Below are positions 57,964-64,000 of a DNA stretch of 64,000 bases, piece by piece. A program made the position numbers and the translations under genes. Source of the DNA: Escarpia spicata (taxonomy: Eukaryota; Annelida; Polychaeta; Sabellida; Siboglinidae); the NCBI GenBank assembly GCA_963995525.1, contig OZ023213.1:39637989-39701988 (forward strand), written 5' to 3'. Numbering within the stretch: the stretch's first letter is position 1; each line of letters begins with the position of its first letter. Under the pieces are notes generated by a model. The model did not search any database, was not told the origin of the DNA, and was given only the letters and a program-made list of their open reading frames with translations.

Positions 57964-60165
57964 AACGACTCTAACCTTGGTGGTGTATAGTAGTATCTCG
58001 TCCTATCAGTGATGTGTGTGTGTGAACGACTCTAACCTTGGTGGTGTATAGTAGTATCTCTTCCTATCAGTGATGTGTGTGTGTGTGTGTGTGTCAACGA
58101 CTCTAACCTTGGTGGTGTATAGTAGTATATCGTCCTATCAGTGATGTTTGTGTGTCAACGACTCTAACCTTGGTGGTGTATAGTAGTATCTCTTCCTATC
58201 AGTGGTGTGTGTGTCGTGTGTCAACGACTCTAACCTTGGTGGTGTATAGTAGTATCTCCTCCTATCAGTGGTGTGTGTCAACGACTCTAACCTTGGTGGT
58301 GTATAGTAGTATCTCCACCTATCAATTGCGTGTATGTCAACGACTCTAAACTTGGTGGTGTATAGTAGTATCTCCTCCTATCAGTGGTGTGTGTCAACGA
58401 CTCTAACCTTGGTGGTGTATAGTAGTATCTCCACCTATCAATTGCGTGTATGTCAACGACTCTAACCTTGGTGGTGTATAGTAGTATATCCTCCTATCAA
58501 TTGCGTGTGTGTCAACGACTCTAAACTTGGTGGTGTATAGTAGTATCTCCTCCTATCAGTGGTGTGTGTCAACGACTCTAACCTTGGTGGTGTATAGTAG
58601 TATCTCCTCCTATCAATTGCGTGTGTGTCAACGACTCTAACCTTGATGGTGTATAGTAGTATCTCCTCCTATCAGTGGTGTGTGTCAACGATTCTAAACT
58701 TGGTGGTGTATAATAGTATCTCTTCCTATCAGTGGTGTGTGTGTCGTGTGTCAACGGCTCTAACCTTGGTGGTGTATAGTAGTATCTCCTCCTATCAGTG
58801 GTGTGTGTCAACGACTCTAACCTTGGTGGTGTATAGTAGTATCTCCTCCTATCAGTGGTGTGTGTCAACGACTCTAACCTTGGTGGTGTATGGTAGTATC
58901 TCCTCCTATCAATTGCGTGTGTGTCAACGACTCTAAACTTGCTGGTGTATGGTAGTATCTCCTCCTATCAATTGCGTGTGTGTCAACGACTCTAACCATG
59001 GTGGTGTATAGTAGCATCTCGTCCTATCAGTGATGTGTGTGTGTCAACGACTCTAACCTTGGTGGTGTATAATAGTATCTCTTCCTATCAATGCTGTGTG
59101 TGTGTCAACGATTCTAACCTTGGTGGTGTATAGTAGTGTATCGTCCTATCAGTGATGTGTGTGTGTGTCAACGACTCTAACCTTGGTGGTGTATAGTAGT
59201 ATATCTTCCTATCAGTGATGTGTGTGTGTGTAAACGACTCTAACCTTGTTGGTGTATAGTAGTATCTCCTCCTATCAGTGGTGTGTGTCAACGACTCTAA
59301 CCTTGGTGGTGTATAGCAGTATCTCCTCCTATCAATTGCGTGTGTGTCAACGACTCTAAACTTGGTGGTGTATGGTAATATCTCCTCCTACCAATTGCGT
59401 GTGTGTCAACGACTCTAAACTTGGTGGTGTATGATAGTATCTCCTCCTATCAGTGGTGTTTGTGTCAACGACTCTAAACTTGGTGGTTTATGGTAGTATC
59501 TCCTCCTATCAGTGGTGTGTGTCAACGACTCTAACCTTGGTGGTGTATAGTAGTATCTCCTCCTATCAATTGCGTGTGTGTCAACGACTCTAAACTTGGT
59601 GGTGTATAGTAGTATCTCCTCCTATCAGTGGTGTGTGTCAACGACTCTAACCTTGGTGGTGTATAGTAGTATATCCTCCTATCAATTGCGTGTGTGTCAA
59701 CGACTCTAAACTTGGTGGTGTATAGTAGTATCTCCTCCTATCAGTGGTGTGTGTCAACGACTCTAACCTTGGTGGTGTATAGTAGTATCTCCTCCTATCA
59801 ATTGCGTGTGTGTCAACGACTCTAAACTTGGTGGTGTATAGTAGTATCTCCTCCTATCAATTGCGTGTGTGTCAACGACTCTAACCTTGGTGGTGTATAA
59901 GTAGTATCTCCTCCTATCAATTGCGTGTGTGTCAACGACTCTAACCTTGGTGGTGTATAGTAGTATCTCCTACTATCAATTGCGTGTGTGTCAACGACTC
60001 TAACCTTGGTGGTGTATAGTAGTATCTCCTCCTATCAATTGCGTGTGTGTCAACGACTCTAAACTTGGTGGTGTATAGTAGTATCCCCTCCTATCAATTG
60101 CGTGTGTGTCAACGACTCTAAACTTGGTGGTGTATGGTAGTATTTCCTCCTATCAGTGGTGCGTG

Positions 60166-60980
60166 TGAATTAACAGAAATACCGATCTTTCGTAGACGAT
60201 AGGTTCGTGCCAATCGCCCGCGTTAATTGACATATCTAATTACGTTTGTCGCAGCGCAACGCACTAATTGTTTTTGTGGCAAAACGTAGCCGATTAAAGC
60301 ATCGCCTGTACATCGTACGATCGGTACACGCACAAAAGACACATTTAAGTCATATATTCAGCGCACGCGCTTACAATAAGTTTTTATCAGAATTCACTAC
60401 TACACCAGGCATGAGTAATATAATCCATAATGTTGCTTCGAGATATCTTAATTAGTGGAATATGTTATGTTTATGGTATGTAGATTTTTGTCTTGAATCC
60501 AAAATGAATTAGTTGATAATATAGGAAAACATATTATTTCACAGCCATATACTATCCATATTTTTCTTTAAATATCTAGTGAAAATAGCTGGAGTAAATT
60601 ACTTAGTAACACCACTAAAGATATTTCCTTTTCTTAATTTAGAATTATTTTTAATTATGTGCTTTGAAGGGGCACATTTCATTTTTAAGATTATTAATAA
60701 ATGTCATAATCAAAAGTGGACAAACATTTATTCTAGTAGAAGAACAGCAAGTAAATGCATAGAAGTCGAGTTGTATATCGGGGTCTGAGCCGTAACTTCA
60801 GCACCCGCTGCTGTCGGGCATTACTTTCGAAACGTGGAGATATTTTAAAATTCACAAAATACTGGAGGTGGTGCTTAACCATCCACTCGAAATATTGGTG
60901 GGTTTAGCCTACATAACCCCTTCCGACTCCTATGGAATGTATGAATGTTTAACATATATCGTATATATCGATTAAGACTA
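60166..60980. other. AT-rich spacer, no gene seen
   Basis: Only short frames without recognisable features. Confidence 0.5.
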
Positions 60981-61440
60981 TATTTTCACAGTGTACATAC
61001 CACAGATGCCTACATAATAAATGCCGAGTCGGCAAATGACCAGTCTGCGGCAGCATGTCATATATAGGCTTTTGAACGTGCCATTTCCTAGATATCCGAT
61101 CTGTTGCTGCCACTTACATTGCAAACATAGGACTAATCATTCAAGTATAGGGTGTTAACAAAAATATTTTCTCCGATTTCGATGATATTTTCACAGTATA
61201 TTCTGAAGATACGTACGGATCAGATGTGGGATCGGCAAGTGACCGGTCTGCGCAAGCATTTTATATATAGGATTTTGAACGTGCCATTTCCTTAAGATAT
61301 TCGACCTTTTGCTGCCATTTTACATTGCAAACATAGGCAAATCATTCACGCATAGGATGGTAACAAAAACAATTTCTCCAATTTGGATTATTTTTAACAG
61401 TATACGCAGAAGATACCCGATGTGTGGTCGGCAAATGTAG
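60981..61440. repeat. ~200-bp tandem repeat, about 2.3 copies
   Basis: TTTTCACAGT[GA]TA, GTCGGCAA[AG]TGACC[AG]GTCTGCG, TTTTGAACGTGCCATTTCC and ACATTGCAAACATAGG recur in order at about 60985, 61183 and 61385. Confidence 0.75.
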
Positions 61441-61571
61441 TAGGGTGCTTTCCCCGCGTGCCATGCGCGTTTGTCTTAGGAGCGTAATGCAAATTAATAT
61501 CGCCGCCGCGCGAGGGAAGAGTGTAGAGGTGACGCATGCGTAATTGGTTTGTCTCGGTTTATCTGGTAATG

Positions 61572-61730
61572 GTCAACGACTCTAACCTTGATGGTGTATA
61601 GTAGTATCTCCTCTTATCAGCGGTGCGTGTTTCAACGACTCTAACCTTGGTGGTGTATAGTAGTATACCCTCCTATCAGTGGTGCGTGTGTTAACGACTC
61701 TAACCTTGGTGGTATATAGTAGTATTTAAC
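61572..61730. repeat. Three outlying minisatellite units
   Basis: Same CAACGACTCTAACCTTG core as the main array, 1.4 kb away, ending directly at the second Polinton fragment. Confidence 0.92.
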
Positions 61731-61782
61731 GTGTCGAACCATCGTGAGCTACGACGCGAATATGTATTCAATGATGTAAGAC

Positions 61783-62470
61783 ATGCCGACGGGACGGTAC
61801 ACGCGACGACGGGGAGAGAACGAGTTCCGACCCGAATCGGCGCAGTTGACAGGACAGATGGCTGCCGAGTGGTTGACGAGGGAACGCACGAGACGGTTCA
61901 TACGTCTTCAGATCAATGGACAAGCGAAAAGGATCGGCAAACTTCCGGTGGACGGAAGATGCAGCGACATAAAGACGGACTATCAGTTCTAAGACTGCTA
62001 TTCTCACGGACACCTGTGCACCCGACGAGAGGTCAACGAGACCAACGGGAAACGCAACGTCCAACTATTCACCGAAACACGAAAGAACACCGCCTTCCTA
62101 CGTCACTTTGTTAAGGTCGTCGAGGTGTGGGAATGCGAGTGCAAAGACACGAGAAGCTATCCGGTCGTGAACAAGTTTCTGGACCCCGCCTTTCCTCGAT
62201 GACATCACGTGCAGTGGAAGATGACATCACAACAGATCCTGACAGGCGTGCGTAATGGAAGAGCGTTCGGCATAATCAAGTGCGACATTCGCGTACCGGA
62301 AGAATTGCGCGCGCACATTGCCGAAAGGCAACCCATCTTCAAAAACGTCCATATGACGCGCGATGATCTCGGATCGTTCATGCTCCGATACGCCGAATAA
62401 CACGACATCATGACGACACCGCGTAGTATGCTCGTCGGGAGTTATCGCGGTGACAAGATCTTGTTAGATA
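61783..62470 (+). pseudogene. PolB segment following palm motif A
   Basis: One frame throughout: FRPESAQLTGQMAAEWL, QINGQAKRIGKLPVDG, TRKNTAFLRHFVKVVEVWECE, FGIIKCDIRVPEELRAH and PIFKNVHMTRDDLGSFM, then TTPRSMLVGSYRGDKILL. Three in-frame stops (61990-61992, near 62200 and 62398-62400) but no frameshift. Motifs A and C are not included. This is the type of PolB sequence missing from the first Polinton. Confidence 0.8.
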
Positions 62471-63140
62471 ATATAATGTCGTCCACTGCGAATCACCCCA
62501 CTTGCTGCAACAATACGAACGACAGAACATATTCAGGTATCGTATGTACGAGTAGTGATTGTCGTACAGATTCACGTTTAGGGTGTCAGGGTGGCGGTAC
62601 ATCGATCGCCGGACCAATTCCGCAGTCGTCTTCCCGTCGTCCAGTTCGACCAGTCGGTACACGACCACGTTCGTTTGGAAGACGTTCTCCTCCCGGTTGA
62701 GTTCGCCTAGCGTGAGGCCGAAAGAGCACGTCTAGCGGCTCGACAGTCTCCTCTTTGTAGTTGGCGTAGAGAGCCGCCTTCGCCTTCTCCAATCCGTCTA
62801 CGTCGCACCCTCGACTCAAGGCCAGGCAGCGGAAAAGACACAGATAGTTGGTGTAGGGTCAGCCGGTGCGGTCGTTGTTCTTGAGGCTTACGACAACTTT
62901 TTTTCTCAGGTACACGGGGAGTCTCAGGTCGAGAGAGCCGATGGGGTAACGGACGATCGCGTTCAGGAAGAAGGTGGCTTTAGTCACTAGTTCGGCCGTC
63001 CAACCCGAGTTGAGACCACCACCGCACCAGGCTAACGGCGAACTAAAGCTGTCTTTTAAGACGAATACATCTACATAGAGTATGATACGCACGAGTACCC
63101 CTACGACGACGGTAACCGATCGACACTTTACGGCAGTCAT
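62471..63140 (-). pseudogene. PolB N-terminal segment, opposite strand
   Basis: Read leftward: SGWTAELVTKATFFLNAIVRYPIG, NYLCLFRCLA, a frame-broken middle, then VVYRLVELDDGKTTAELVRRSMYRHPDTLNVNLYDNHYSY and CSKWGDSQW. Each piece has a counterpart in 36900-37476 of the first Polinton. It meets the plus-strand segment head-on near 62470. Confidence 0.78.
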
Positions 63141-63352
63141 GGTGTGAATGTACCGTCATCGTGGTGCGACATGTGTTTAAAAGGATTCTCAACGCGACGG
63201 AGATCTGGACGTTGGCGAACGTTCCGAACGTGGGAAGATCAACGCGGTGACGATGCTAGTTGTATGTACTGCCTACGAGTGACGTTACCTACCAATTCCA
63301 TCGGAATAGTATAGGTGTGTAGTTGGGTATCCTCCGCAGCAAGCTCAACAGG

Positions 63353-64000
63353 GTGTATTCGATCCGTCAAAGGTTGGAAGTTACGGCGTAGTCGATGGCT
63401 TCCGACGTGTCACGCGTGTACCGAAGAAAGTCGTCGAAACATGTTTGTCGGAACAGAACGCCTATACCCTACACAAACCGGTAAGAACTCGTTTCGTGAG
63501 ACGACGCGTTATCGTGGGTGGACGGAACCAACAGTGGCAGGCTGATCTCGTCGATGTGTCCAGTCTGACAAATGAAAACGGCGGTACTACGTTTCTACTC
63601 ACGTTGATCGATGTCTTCTAGAACGTCGCCCGGTGCGTTTCGCTAAAAAACAAGTCGTCGTTGTCATTGGTGAGGGCGCTGGGCATTAAAGACGCGCATG
63701 TAGAGACACCTCACAAAACACGATACGTGGCGATACATCGACGTCTTTCAGGACTTTGTACGATCCTACTACGACACCCCCACAACAGTATCGGTATAAC
63801 CCCCATCACGGATGAACGCTTCGAATCAGGAAGAGGTGTGACAGCATTTGTACGGTCACTACGGCAAGGGCGTACCCAAGCTCGGCAAGACGTTTCGCGT
63901 ACGTATCAGTAAGGTCAAGAGACGCTTCGAGAAAGGGTACATGGCGAATTGGAGCGAGGAAATCTTCACCATACGCGAGTTACATTCCCCCGATCCACCC
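63353..64000 (+). pseudogene. Integrase of the second Polinton (deleted core, truncated by window edge)
   Basis: SKVGSYGVVDGF, AYTLHKPVRTRFVRRRVIVGG, QWQADLVDVSSL (first catalytic Asp) and TFLLTLIDVF, then TAG at 63617. The region holding the second Asp and the Glu is missing. The end resumes with DFVRSYYD, ASNQEEV, TGA for Trp, and RVRISKVKRRFEKGYMANWSEE, which precedes a chromodomain in the first element. Confidence 0.85.

Larger units (their letters stand above)
61731..64000. mobile_element. Second Polinton remnant, rearranged, runs off the window
   Basis: Contains a plus-strand PolB middle segment, a minus-strand PolB N-terminal segment and a plus-strand integrase with an internal deletion. 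Clearly related to, but diverged from, the element at 28570-42791. No inverted repeat is visible in the window; its left edge is the minisatellite. Confidence 0.85.

Overview
This is animal genomic DNA, most likely from a marine invertebrate. It holds a spliced gene for NAA25 (the NatB auxiliary subunit, found across eukaryotes) with GT-AG introns, AT-rich introns full of repeats, several non-LTR retrotransposon families, a Ty3/gypsy LTR element, a long minisatellite and two Polinton/adintovirus-like elements. The phylum cannot be fixed from the sequence. Retrotransposons with 2A and PHD domains, DUF7869-like genes and chromodomain Polintons point towards deuterostome, lophotrochozoan or cnidarian invertebrates.

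Layout. (1) 0.9-18.4 kb: twelve recognisable minus-strand exons of NAA25; the gene runs off the left edge. Its introns carry a pogo/Tigger-like nonautonomous element (2.9-4.1 kb), a broken DUF7869-like gene between inverted repeats (4.7-10.1 kb), small hairpin elements, a minisatellite touching a splice acceptor, and two tandem foldback elements. (2) 18.6-45.5 kb: a tower of nested transposons starting about 180 bp upstream of the NAA25 start codon. The outer element has inverted arms made of ~600-bp units. Its left arm is split by two non-LTR retrotransposons. Its middle is split by a gypsy element (LTRs at 26,370 and 43,147), and that element is split by a 14.2-kb Polinton (28,570-42,791). 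The Polinton is bounded by terminal inverted repeats starting AGTAGT and a 6-bp target duplication CACATG. (3) 45.5-48.8 kb: no gene seen, only simple repeats. (4) 48.8-52.3 kb: a third, decayed non-LTR retrotransposon. (5) 52.8-54.4 kb: exon-like fragments of a modular extracellular protein. (6) 54.4-60.2 kb: a 57-59-bp minisatellite with four long (GT)n expansions; three outlying units sit at 61.6 kb. (7) 61.7-64.0 kb: a second, scrambled Polinton remnant.

How the Polinton genes fit together. On the plus strand run a NADAR-domain protein, the packaging ATPase, two small or conserved virion-type genes, a retroviral-type integrase with a chromodomain, a one-pass membrane protein, a penton-like minor capsid protein, a basic core-like protein, a major capsid protein and the first ~30 residues of an adenain-like protease. 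On the minus strand run a zinc-finger/exonuclease/PolB N-terminal half and an RPA1-like zinc-ribbon OB-fold protein. This is a full virus-like replication, packaging and integration set, now disabled by stops, frameshifts and a deletion that removed the 3' ends of both protease and polymerase. The NADAR and RPA-like genes are the most unusual cargo. All functions are inferred from motifs read by eye; no searches were run.
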